The notes beneath the pieces are model-generated. The model worked only from the letters and a program-made list of their open reading frames with translations. It did no database searches and had not been told where the DNA came from. A stretch of DNA of 12,126 bases from an uncultured Nitrososphaera sp. (GTDB taxonomy: Archaea > Thermoproteota > Nitrososphaeria > Nitrososphaerales > Nitrososphaeraceae), in contig NZ_CAMLDP010000059.1 of the NCBI RefSeq assembly GCF_946478925.1, positions 1 to 12,126 of the forward strand, in the 5' to 3' direction. This document shows, one piece after another, positions 6,382-12,126 of this stretch. The position numbers and the translations under genes were made by a program. Each line of letters starts with the position of its first letter. Position 1 is the first letter of the stretch.

Positions 6382-8013
6382 CTACCCATGTGTCTGTCTC
6401 AACATCATGTACATGTCGTCGCTCGTGTAGCTGAGCCACGAGGTGTTGTACTGCTGGCGGTACGTGTTTGCGCCGTCAAATGGGTCGGCAGCATCGCGGT
6501 CAAGCATCACTGCCGCATAGTTGTTAGAGTTGCCGCCCGTGTATTTGATGCCAATTCTGTCGCCGGCCTGTATGGTGTACAGCTCGCTGGGCAACGAGAA
6601 GGCATAGTCGGCGTACGTTGAAGTGATGGTCGTGGCGTCTTTTGTCCCAAACAGCTTTTTCACCGTCAGATCCGAGTTAAAGATGCCGACCTGAACCGTT
6701 CCTGTCGGGGCGCCGGTCTTTCTCAGTTTCAGCGTTATTTCGTTTATGGTCTTGCCTATCAGCTGCGACGTCGGTGACACGAATTCAACGTGCGACTGGG
6801 TGGCAGAGTACAGGCTGAGGCCGTAGGTCGCAGTCGTGTCCGACATTCGGGTCACAGGAAAAGTGCCCGGGCTGATGAGGTAGGTCTCTGTTTTGACCGG
6901 GCTGGAATTGCCTGCTGTGTCTCTTGCAAAGAACTTCAGGGTGGTGGTGGCAGTGATGGAGATCGGCGAGGAGTAGATGGGGCTTGACGTTGTCGGCGTG
7001 CTGCCGTTTGTGGTGTAGTATATGGTGGCCGGCTCGTTTGCGGCCAGCACGACAGACTGCGCGGACGAGTAAGAGCCGCCGGCGGGCATGGCAGTCACCA
7101 CGGGCGGTGTAGTATCGGTGGGAGACGAAACTGTTCCTGTGAGCTCGCTAAAGGACTTGATCGCATATCCCCGCGAATTGACGCCGTTGAGGACGGAGTC
7201 TATGCGCGCTATGGATGTCGAGTCCACCGAGTTCAGAGCGGTATCTCCATCATATTTGCTGAAATCCTGCGGGTGTAAGGTCACTACCGCCCAGCCCCTG
7301 TCCGCTATGCTAGAATCAATCTCTGAAAGGATCTGGCTGGATGTCAGCTGGAAATGCTGGTTGTTGGTCCATTCGCTAAACGCCGTCGTTTCAGGAGCGT
7401 GGTAGATTCCGCGGCTGTCGGCGGTGGGCGCAAATGGAGTCGAGGGGTTATCTTCATAGTAGCTTGCAAACGTGTCTGCGCTAATTATCTTCAAGCCGAG
7501 GTTTTGCATTGCGACCAGGGTGTCGGAGTTGAACACGTTGTAGGGGGTGATGAAGATGCTCGACTTTTTCCCGTACAGGGTCTGCATCTTGTCGTTTGCC
7601 TTTTGCAGCTCTGACTGCTGCTTGCTCTGAGAAAAGGTCGTATAGTCGTCGTGGTTCCAGCCGTGCAGGGCATACTCAAAGAGCCCGGGGCCCTGCCGCG
7701 TCTTGTCTACCACAAGCGGGTCGTTTCCGAAAAAGTTCATTATCTCTCCCAAGGTGAGTTTTGCGTTTTTGTTGATGAACTTGTCCATGACTGCGGCCTG
7801 GACGCTGTTTATCCAGTAATCCTGTACGTCGTCAAGCCTAAAGACCACGCAGTTGCAGGTGGCCGCAAAAGCTGGTTTTGGATAACTGACGAGAGACACG
7901 AACGACAGAACTAACATGGCTGCAAGGGCAACCGCCGTAGAGAATCGTACGGTGTTTTTTTGGACCCGTGTCGGTTTGTGCAGACCTTGCTTGAACATTT
8001 TTTTGTCCCGCAC
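6382..8013 (-). CDS. Secreted polysaccharide deacetylase-like protein with chitobiase-type and carbohydrate-binding-like domains
   Basis: This 543-residue exported protein probably acts outside the cell on polysaccharide. Residues 1-50 are a signal peptide: basic start, hydrophobic core about 26-45, and AFA cleavage site at 50/51. Residues about 53-295 resemble a NodB-type deacetylase: VVFRLDDVQDYW with Asp61/Asp62, HGWNH with metal-type His117 and His121, TPYN (156-159) and VVTLHPQD with His247. The first motif is RLDD, not the classic TFDD, so the lineage is a divergent NodB branch and the substrate is unknown. Residues about 304-380 match the chitobiase/hexosaminidase C-terminal domain (ATIYYTTNGSTPTTSSPIY). 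Residues about 385-543 form a beta-rich module that may bind carbohydrate. Two cysteines (53, 55) sit next to the mature N-terminus. GTG 8013 is 25 bp after a TATA box and is probably leaderless; ATG 7998 is the alternative. Confidence 0.85.
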   Translation of the reverse strand: MRDKKMFKQGLHKPTRVQKNTVRFSTAVALAAMLVLSFVSLVSYPKPAFAATCNCVVFRLDDVQDYWINSVQAAVMDKFINKNAKLTLGEIMNFFGNDPLVVDKTRQGPGLFEYALHGWNHDDYTTFSQSKQQSELQKANDKMQTLYGKKSSIFITPYNVFNSDTLVAMQNLGLKIISADTFASYYEDNPSTPFAPTADSRGIYHAPETTAFSEWTNNQHFQLTSSQILSEIDSSIADRGWAVVTLHPQDFSKYDGDTALNSVDSTSIARIDSVLNGVNSRGYAIKSFSELTGTVSSPTDTTPPVVTAMPAGGSYSSAQSVVLAANEPATIYYTTNGSTPTTSSPIYSSPISITATTTLKFFARDTAGNSSPVKTETYLISPGTFPVTRMSDTTATYGLSLYSATQSHVEFVSPTSQLIGKTINEITLKLRKTGAPTGTVQVGIFNSDLTVKKLFGTKDATTITSTYADYAFSLPSELYTIQAGDRIGIKYTGGNSNNYAAVMLDRDAADPFDGANTYRQQYNTSWLSYTSDDMYMMLRQTHG

Positions 8014-8033
8014 TATTACAGGCAGTAACTATT

Positions 8034-8041
8034 GCTTATAA
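8034..8041 (-). promoter_or_regulatory. TATA box of the polysaccharide deacetylase gene
   Basis: Minus-strand TTATAAGC is centred 25 bp before GTG 8013, so transcription should begin at the start codon. It lies directly after the stop codon of the small gene at 8061. Confidence 0.5.
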
Positions 8042-8060
8042 CATAGTATACCATCGTACG

Positions 8061-8297
8061 CTATATGGCAATCACATATAGTAATTCTGTACTGGCATGA
8101 CAGGTAGACGCTACTACCATCCACGGCGATATGCAGACGAGAAAAGGCGGCCAGGGTATGTGTTTTTTCAGGCCCGATGGAGCAGTTTTTGCTTTAAAGT
8201 CCTCAGGCATATACACATACATGATGTGCGGACCCGGACGGCCAGTCATGGCATTGGCCATTACGTCCGGATCACCGTAAGCTAAAGACATTCTCAT
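8061..8297 (-). CDS. Small hypothetical protein, 78 aa
   Basis: Function not recognised. ATG 8297 is preceded closely by GGAGGG, and a TATA-like box CGCTATATCT lies at 8324-8315, making a divergent promoter pair with the next gene. The product starts MRMSLAYGDPDVMANAMTG, has a central PEDFKAK segment, and ends in a hydrophobic stretch (LVCISPWMVVAS). It is Met-rich, with three Cys-or-His spots near the end, and no known motif. The gene fits the space between its own promoter and the TATA box of the next gene, which argues for a real gene. Otherwise this 356-bp gap would be empty. A chance frame or decayed gene cannot be excluded. Confidence 0.42.
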   Translation of the reverse strand: MRMSLAYGDPDVMANAMTGRPGPHIMYVYMPEDFKAKTAPSGLKKHIPWPPFLVCISPWMVVASTCHASTELLYVIAI

Positions 8298-8339
8298 ACC
8301 CTCCAATATAGCATAGATATAGCGGGAATTTGCACTCTA

Positions 8340-8347
8340 CTTTAATA
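8340..8347 (+). promoter_or_regulatory. TATA box of the Gly/Ser-rich secreted protein gene
   Basis: CTTTAATA is centred 26 bp before GTG 8370. The opposite-strand box at 8315-8324 is close by, so the two genes share a divergent control region of about 70 bp. Confidence 0.5.
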
Positions 8348-8369
8348 GTAAAATCCGATATTTGACGAC

Positions 8370-8894
8370 GTGAGGAACGATACTTCAGCAAGGTTGGCTG
8401 CTGTTGCATTAATGTCTATGATATTGCTCGGAACGACGGCAGTGGCGGTTGGGTACATGTTGAACGTTCAGGCAGCATACGCGGTAGAGGCTGGCAGCAA
8501 GCAAGTGCAGGTGCAGATACCGTTACTTCAGATACAGGTGCAGGATCCGGGAAGCGGCAGCGGTGGCGATAAGGGGGGTGGCAGTGGCGATGGTGGTAGC
8601 AATAGCGGTAGTGATAGTGGCGATCATGGCGGCAGCAGTGGTGGCAGTGGCGATGGCAAGGGAGGACAGGACTCTGGAAGCAATGATGAAAGAAACAGAC
8701 ATCAGCAGGACAACAAAGACGATAATAACAACAATGACAACGGACGAGGTCAGTATTGCTACAGCGTCACCGTCACCAACCCGCTCAACGGCAAGACTCG
8801 CACCGTCGACGTGTGCTTTGGCAGCCGCTCCGACTGCGAACAGGCTCAGCAGAGTGACCCCGATTCAGAAGGCGGCTGCGAGTCGCACTCCTGA
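8370..8894 (+). CDS. Secreted Gly/Ser/Asp/Asn-rich protein with four-cysteine C-terminal domain
   Basis: Function not recognised; an extracellular structural or adhesive role is plausible. The 174-residue product has a signal peptide (hydrophobic core about 9-30, AYA cleavage site near 38). A short amphipathic strand with alternating Gln and aliphatic residues follows (QVQVQIPLLQIQVQD, 45-59). Residues 61-104 are a Gly/Ser/Asp low-complexity linker and 105-127 a hydrophilic Asn/Asp/Gln/Arg stretch. The compact C-terminal part has Cys130, Cys149, Cys156 and Cys170, able to form two disulfides (QYCYSVTVTNP, VDVCFGS). The linker DNA is repetitive, with an exact 17-bp direct repeat. GTG 8370 is 26 bp after a TATA box, so probably leaderless. 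Confidence 0.75.
   Translation: MRNDTSARLAAVALMSMILLGTTAVAVGYMLNVQAAYAVEAGSKQVQVQIPLLQIQVQDPGSGSGGDKGGGSGDGGSNSGSDSGDHGGSSGGSGDGKGGQDSGSNDERNRHQQDNKDDNNNNDNGRGQYCYSVTVTNPLNGKTRTVDVCFGSRSDCEQAQQSDPDSEGGCESHS
8577..8656 (+). repeat. 17-bp in-frame direct repeat in the Gly/Ser linker
   Basis: The same 17 bases GGTGGCAGTGGCGATGG occur at 8577-8593 and 8640-8656, both starting on a codon boundary 63 bp apart. The DNA between is built of similar GGY/AGY/GAT triplets, as expected for a linker that grows and shrinks by slippage. Confidence 0.7.
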
Positions 8895-8939
8895 GTAGCC
8901 GTTACAGCACATCCGTCGAAAAACGGAAAAAGACGTACG

Positions 8940-8947
8940 TGTATATG
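8940..8947 (+). promoter_or_regulatory. Possible TATA box of the split-barrel oxidoreductase gene
   Basis: TGTATATG is centred about 21 bp before ATG 8964, slightly short of the usual spacing. It is the best candidate in the 69-bp gap. Confidence 0.35.
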
Positions 8948-8963
8948 CAAAGTCATTAGGTAT

Positions 8964-9314
8964 ATGGCGTCCGCAGCAGATAACCAGCCGCAATTCTTGT
9001 ATCTGGCTACCAGCGGATGGAAAACGGGCAGGAGGCACCAGATAGAAATATGGTTTGTCGAGCACGGCGGCAGGTATTACATAATGTCAGAGCACAAAGA
9101 GCGTTCCCACTGGGTCCAGAACATCGCGCACAATTCCAGGGTTTCCTTTAGCGTAGGCGGCAGGAAATTCGAGGGGACCGCAAGGGCCATCAGGCATGAG
9201 GAGGAACCTGGGCTGGCAAGGGAGGTCGCAGGGTTGATGGACTCCAAGTACCGGTGGGACGGCGGCTTGATTGTTGAGCTCAAGCCAGATAATGATGATG
9301 GCGCACGCCCCTGA
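8964..9314 (+). CDS. Deazaflavin/FMN-type split-barrel oxidoreductase (nitroreductase/PPOX-like family)
   Basis: This 116-residue cytoplasmic protein looks like the small split beta-barrel enzymes that bind F420 or FMN (the Ddn/DUF385 and pyridoxamine-phosphate-oxidase-like group). The diagnostic start is FLYLATSGWKTGRRHQIEIW (about 11-30): a strand, then the G-x-K-T/S-G-R turn seen in Ddn-type proteins. It is followed by WFVEHGGRYYIMSEHKERSHWVQN, in which a small-molecule-binding strand pair and a Trp-containing helix are typical. SRVSFSVGGRKFEGTAR continues the barrel. Thaumarchaea make F420, so an F420-dependent reductase is reasonable, but cofactor and substrate are inferred. Length is near the family minimum. 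The stop is 5 bp from the stop of the convergent membrane-anchored protein gene. Confidence 0.8.
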   Translation: MASAADNQPQFLYLATSGWKTGRRHQIEIWFVEHGGRYYIMSEHKERSHWVQNIAHNSRVSFSVGGRKFEGTARAIRHEEEPGLAREVAGLMDSKYRWDGGLIVELKPDNDDGARP

Positions 9315-9319
9315 TGCAG

Positions 9320-10348
9320 TCACGGGAGGGGACCTATCTCTCTTATGCTAAAGTTAGAGTATTCCATCGTCCCGTACTCGTGCCTTGCGTAGACGGAAAG
9401 CATGGGCTTTTTCGTCTCGCTGCTGTCGTTTATGAACGAGTGTATGAGCGGAAGCCCCGCATCTACGCCTGGCCGACATTCGCCGCGGCCGACACCGAAA
9501 TTGTTGCCGTCATCGACAAACTCTGTCACCTTTTGCCAGTTGCCTCCGTTTACGCCGCCGGTCGTGTCGCGGTACAGCTCCAGCTTTACCTTCGTTCCTC
9601 CGTCCATGTTGCGAAGGACGTACTTGAAGCCTATCCAAGTGTCCTCGGGAAGCGCCCCCGACGGCCTTTGCCTTGCCACGTCGGTATAGCCGTTGTCCAG
9701 GTGATGCGCCGATTCCTTTTCAAGCGCCCACGAACCGTTGATGCCCACCAGGCCGCCATAACCACGGTCGTCACAGTAATTGATGTTTTCATTGCCAACC
9801 ATGCCGTGGTTTGTGCGCGCAAACACCTGCAGGCCGGAATAGCTGACTATTTGCGTCTCGTCCAGCCTCTTGAAGTACAGAGTTATCTCTAGATTCTCCG
9901 ACCACTCGCGCTCCTTGGCGGGGTCACGCACGTACATCCTGACGACATCGCCGGACGCAGTCAGTGTGCCCTTGCCGTCTATCGTGTACATCCCGTCGCC
10001 GTCCGTCGTGTCAAACCAGGCGTCCGCAGGATCGACCTCGTTGCCGAGTGTCCGCGCCTGTCCGTCGTCCCATTTTGCCGACCATTCGATTCCCTCGGGA
10101 GCAGTCGGGTACAGCCTGTTAATGCCAAACCTGTCTTTTGGCGACAACAGATCAGCTGTTGGGGGCATGGTTGAGGGCAAATTTTTAAAAATGCCGGCCG
10201 TCAGTACCAGAGTTAGCGTCAGCACTATCGCGGCAATAATGACAAAGATGAGCCGCCTGCGGGTTTTTTGCGACTGCAGCAACGATAGTAAGGATCGCTT
10301 TATGCGGTTGCCCTTGCTGCCGCTTTCATTGGCGTCTCCTATAGTCAA
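9320..10348 (-). CDS. Membrane-anchored extracellular protein, possible glycan-binding beta-sandwich
   Basis: This 342-residue protein has a basic cytoplasmic start (1-32), one membrane helix (about 33-53) and a large extracellular part. The ectodomain (about 75-342) is rich in alternating hydrophobic/polar strands and aromatic residues (VRMYVRDPAKEREW, LEITLYFKRL, SGLQVFARTNHG, KLELYRDTTGG) and ends in an SNFSIREIGPL strand. This resembles concanavalin-like or polysaccharide-lyase-like jelly rolls, but I cannot prove the family and see no catalytic set. Two cysteines occur, in NYCDDRG and RGECRPG. TTG 10348 is chosen because GGAG (10361-10358) lies 9 nt upstream and an in-frame stop blocks a longer product. 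A paralogue at 11828-12126 has the same C-terminal sequence. The related pair flanks the LEKxxWHY-repeat gene on the same strand. Confidence 0.75.
   Translation of the reverse strand: MTIGDANESGSKGNRIKRSLLSLLQSQKTRRRLIFVIIAAIVLTLTLVLTAGIFKNLPSTMPPTADLLSPKDRFGINRLYPTAPEGIEWSAKWDDGQARTLGNEVDPADAWFDTTDGDGMYTIDGKGTLTASGDVVRMYVRDPAKEREWSENLEITLYFKRLDETQIVSYSGLQVFARTNHGMVGNENINYCDDRGYGGLVGINGSWALEKESAHHLDNGYTDVARQRPSGALPEDTWIGFKYVLRNMDGGTKVKLELYRDTTGGVNGGNWQKVTEFVDDGNNFGVGRGECRPGVDAGLPLIHSFINDSSETKKPMLSVYARHEYGTMEYSNFSIREIGPLP
9518..9589 (-). repeat. 72-bp segment nearly identical to 12026-12097
   Basis: By direct reading, 69 of 72 bases match 12026-12097, and the 24 encoded residues are identical; all three differences are synonymous. 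Flanking coding sequence is far less conserved. It covers the KLELYRDTTGG to QKVTEF part of the two paralogues. Confidence 0.85.
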
Positions 10349-10676
10349 CTTTTTTATCTCCTTCAGTCTTTCGGTTCATGCTTTGTTGTATTACACATGT
10401 GTGTGCGCGTAACGGCCCGGTTATCAGAGTGTACAGGCAGAACGATATATCTACAAACATGTCAATTGTAAACACAATACCGGAACTTTTTATCAGGTTC
10501 TTCTTAGGCCGCATAAAGTAAAGACTCGCTGCACTTGACGAGGCGTTGCCGAGGTTGAGCCGCTTCTTTTATGCGAAGAGGATAAAACTGCAGAGAGTAC
10601 ACACACATTTTTGAAAAACAGCAAATGTCGCCTTGTCCTGCCGCCTCCACCAAAAACTCTTTTCCAGTTTTGCACC
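10349..10676. other. Intergenic region between two surface-protein genes
   Basis: This 328-bp gap contains the Shine-Dalgarno of the 342-aa gene (GGAG at 10361-10358) and an A/T-rich possible promoter near 10385-10395 (minus strand TGTAATACAA). It also holds a plus-strand TATA-like CTTTTTATC at 10486-10494, an inverted repeat at 10510-10575, and T-runs on the minus strand (10611-10620 and 10650-10655) that may end the transcript of the upstream gene. A 62-codon minus-strand frame (10514-10326) overlaps the next gene start and is not convincing. Confidence 0.4.
10510..10575. ncRNA. Possible structured RNA or stem-loop closed by an 8-bp inverted repeat
   Basis: CGCATAAA (10510-10517) pairs perfectly with TTTATGCG (10568-10575). 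The stem can continue imperfectly through GTAAAG and CTTCT. The enclosed 50 bases are GC-rich with short internal CTCG/CGAG complements. A plus-strand TATA-like box sits about 25 bp upstream of the left arm. It lacks tRNA features. It could be a small RNA, a 3'-UTR hairpin of the minus-strand gene ending at 10677, or chance. Confidence 0.25.
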
Positions 10677-11657
10677 TTACATAGGCGCTTGACGTGTGGA
10701 AGGGCCTTTTGCATCCAAACACGCAGACCACAGAGGCGCCGCATTACTTGGGGTCCTTTCCCACGGATTTACGCACTTGTTTCCCGCTATCTCTGCTTTA
10801 TGTTGACGGTACGCTTCTTCAAACCATGATTGCATGTGGCCCTTGTTGCTTCCATTGTCGGAAGCACCCTTGTTGTTAGCAGCAGTCTTGTCCCAGAGTA
10901 TTTCGTGTCCATATTGTTCTGAAAACCACATCTTGCGCGCTTTTTCAGGTCCTTCATCTACTGCCCCTCCTCGGTTCCACCACTTGTGGAATGTCTGGAG
11001 ATTTTGCTGCTCAGTCTTGGCATAGTCGTAATGCCAAGCTTGTTTTTCCAGTGACAGATAATGGCGCCAAATCATGTCGCCGGCCTTGCTGTGTTGAGCC
11101 ATGCTGTCTCTCATCTCTGTCCGTTTCTGCAGATACTTTAGCTGTTCGTCTGTCTTTTTTATCTCATGATGCGGCTGGTGATTGGCCTTGTTCCAGAGCA
11201 TCTCGTCCCTAAGCTGCTCGTGCTGCCACATTGCATCCTTGGGATAAGATGATCGATCGCAGGCATGGGTAAAGTCCTTGTAGCCTTGCGAGCGCAAGTC
11301 TGCGCAGTACCACTTTTGATATGCCTTGACGTTTTGCTTTTCCACTTGGTCATAGTTGTAATGCCAGGATTCCTTTTCCAGTTTCAAGAAATCCTGCCAG
11401 TACTGTTGTTGATATTGCCGATGTTGCTTTGCAGTAATGGCAACATTGTTATTATTAATCATCTTGGCTGCCTGTTCCCCTGCTGCAGTAGCAGATGCCT
11501 CATGTGGCGATGACTGAACGGTAGCAAAGATCAAAAGGGCCGCCAGAGAGAAGAACACGGCTGCAGACATTATTACCCCTGTGCATCTTCTTCTTTTGTC
11601 TATGGCAACGCTGTTGCCATTGTTATTATCTTTTTTACTCTCACCCTCGATCATCAT
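10677..11657 (-). CDS. Membrane-anchored or secreted protein with two LEKxxWHY repeats
   Basis: Family not recognised. The 326-residue product has a charged start (1-24), a hydrophobic segment about 28-46 (membrane anchor, or signal peptide cut near ASA at 57), and an extracellular remainder. Two long repeats offset by 110 residues are plain. Repeat 1 (87-157) has W87, FLKLEKESWHYNY, EKQN, QKWY and DEMLWNK. Repeat 2 (197-257) has W197, YLSLEKQAWHYDY, EQQN, HKWW and HEILWDK. The repeats are helical and unusually rich in Trp, Tyr, His, Gln and Lys. Repeat 1 has its own pair C118/C133; C295 and C313 lie in the tail. Residues 160-196 are a helical linker. A Trp/His-rich repeat could bind ligand, metal or glycan, but this is speculation. 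Start ATG 11657 (a second ATG follows) lies about 16 nt after the predicted transcript start. Confidence 0.75.
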   Translation of the reverse strand: MMIEGESKKDNNNGNSVAIDKRRRCTGVIMSAAVFFSLAALLIFATVQSSPHEASATAAGEQAAKMINNNNVAITAKQHRQYQQQYWQDFLKLEKESWHYNYDQVEKQNVKAYQKWYCADLRSQGYKDFTHACDRSSYPKDAMWQHEQLRDEMLWNKANHQPHHEIKKTDEQLKYLQKRTEMRDSMAQHSKAGDMIWRHYLSLEKQAWHYDYAKTEQQNLQTFHKWWNRGGAVDEGPEKARKMWFSEQYGHEILWDKTAANNKGASDNGSNKGHMQSWFEEAYRQHKAEIAGNKCVNPWERTPSNAAPLWSACLDAKGPSTRQAPM

Positions 11658-11692
11658 TGCTATTTCTCTCGCTTACAATGACGATCTACCGA

Positions 11693-11705
11693 CAAATAAT
11701 AAAGA
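11693..11705 (-). promoter_or_regulatory. TATA-like box of the LEKxxWHY-repeat gene
   Basis: On the minus strand it reads CTTTATTATTTGT, about 42 bp before ATG 11657. It predicts a short leader of about 16 nt without a clear Shine-Dalgarno. No other strong box is seen in 11658-11827. Confidence 0.4.
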
Positions 11706-11827
11706 GCCATGATTCCAGCCTCTTGAGAGATAGTGTAGAAGGAACTTAGAGTGTTTTTCTCTCACGCGTACACACATACGCGCCTATTGTTTTTTTGCTC
11801 CCTTGAAACAAAGACGACGGCGTAAAA

Positions 11828-12126
11828 TCATGAAAGCGGACTGATCTCTCGGATTGTAAAGTTAGAGTATGCCATAGTACCGAATTCATGCCTTACGTAC
11901 ACTGAAAGCATTGGCTTGCCTGTCTCGCTGCTGGCATTGACGAATGAGTGTATGAGCTGAAGTGCGGGATTTACAAAGGACTTGCATGGTTCATTGCCAA
12001 CTCCAAAGTTCTTGCCGTTGTCCATAAACTCTGTCACCTTTTGCCAGTTGCCGCCGTTTACGCCGCCGGTAGTGTCGCGGTACAGTTCCAGCTTTACATT
12101 GGTGTTGTCATCTACGTTGCGCAGGA
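11828..12126 (-). CDS. 3' part of a paralogue of the membrane-anchored surface protein
   Basis: The reading frame enters from the right edge of the window (frame begins two bases into a codon) and stops at 11828, giving 98 complete codons. It matches the C-terminus of the 342-residue protein encoded at 9320-10348: LRNVDDNT then KLELYRDTTGG to QKVTEF, NFGVG, LIHSF, SSETGKPMLSVYVRHEFGTM and SNFTIREISPL. Identity is complete over 24 residues and roughly 60-80 percent elsewhere. One cysteine (NEPCKS) aligns with the other copy's RGECRP. It is probably an intact gene truncated only by the window edge; the membrane anchor would lie outside. Confidence 0.8.
   Translation of the reverse strand, partial: LRNVDDNTNVKLELYRDTTGGVNGGNWQKVTEFMDNGKNFGVGNEPCKSFVNPALQLIHSFVNASSETGKPMLSVYVRHEFGTMAYSNFTIREISPLS
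12026..12097 (-). repeat. 72-bp segment nearly identical to 9518-9589
   Basis: Partner of the segment at 9518-9589: 69 of 72 bases match and the protein sequence is the same. It lies in the truncated paralogue and has the same orientation, so the two copies are direct repeats about 2.5 kb apart. Confidence 0.85.

Noticed and set aside
6070..6389. Minus-strand frames of 64-80 codons in and beyond the 6161-6381 spacer
   Set aside because: They overlap the 93-aa gene or its promoter, lack conserved-looking sequence, and start without a signal.
8577..8656. CRISPR-like or tandem repeat array
   Set aside because: Only two exact 17-bp units, in frame inside a Gly/Ser linker; explained by coding low complexity.
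9314..9892. Long 192-codon plus-strand frame
   Set aside because: It is antisense to the membrane-anchored protein gene, whose protein is supported by a paralogue with synonymous changes in the opposite frame.
10326..10514. 62-codon minus-strand frame (starts MRPKKNLIKSSG) upstream of the 342-aa gene
   Set aside because: It overlaps the next gene's start and its ribosome binding site, has no promoter at the right distance, and its composition is not protein-like.
10510..10575. tRNA gene
   Set aside because: The outer stem resembles an acceptor arm in length, but there is no T-loop GGTTCRA, no D-arm pattern and no anticodon arm.
10493..10744. Two minus-strand frames (75 and 83 codons) at the 3' end of the repeat-protein gene
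   Set aside because: They overlap the well-supported repeat protein in other frames and cross the inverted repeat; no promoter.
9320..12126. Transposon or insertion sequence explaining the duplicated gene ends
   Set aside because: No transposase, terminal inverted repeats or target-site duplication were seen; the similarity follows coding sequence.

Overview
The window is most likely from an ammonia-oxidizing thaumarchaeon close to Nitrososphaera. The evidence is an AmtB-type ammonium transporter, a Sulfolobus-like archaeal 7-cysteine ferredoxin, a single-domain ArsA/Get3-type ATPase with an HSP20-like tail, archaeal TATA boxes about 25 bp before many start codons, frequent leaderless TTG/GTG starts, and moderately high GC. 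The taxonomic call is an inference; no rRNA or tRNA gene is present.

Left part (1-6160), housekeeping and central functions. A minus-strand Rossmann-fold protein begins at 62 and runs off the left edge. It is divergent from a DegT/DnrJ-type PLP sugar aminotransferase (289-1398, +). Next, all on the plus strand and each with its own promoter, come the ammonium transporter (1525-2751), the ArsA-like ATPase (2819-3991), the ferredoxin (4129-4665) and an unrecognised 194-aa protein (4747-5331). The last of these converges, with stop codons overlapping at CTAG, on a two-gene minus-strand operon of unrecognised proteins of 93 and 183 aa (6160 down to 5328).

Right part (6382-12126), mainly cell-surface proteins. 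It holds a secreted NodB-like polysaccharide deacetylase with chitobiase-type and carbohydrate-binding-like C-terminal domains (8013-6382, -), a probable small 78-aa gene (8297-8061, -), a secreted Gly/Ser/Asp-rich protein with a four-cysteine tail (8370-8894, +) and a small deazaflavin/FMN-type split-barrel protein (8964-9314, +). After these come a membrane-anchored extracellular protein (10348-9320, -), a membrane-anchored protein with two tandem 'LEKxxWHY' repeats (11657-10677, -), and the 3' part of a paralogue of the membrane-anchored protein (12126-11828, -), cut by the window edge. The last three read in the same direction, so the repeat protein is flanked by two related surface proteins.

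The best candidate for something undescribed is that last block: a duplicated surface-protein family around a Trp/His/Tyr-rich repeat protein, with a 72-bp stretch nearly identical between the two copies. Secondary points are operator-like palindromes upstream of amt, a triple TGCATAAWT motif near 6231-6268, a possible structured RNA at 10510-10575, and a ferredoxin that appears to have lost the Sulfolobus-type zinc ligands. No CRISPR array, insertion sequence, tRNA or rRNA was found.
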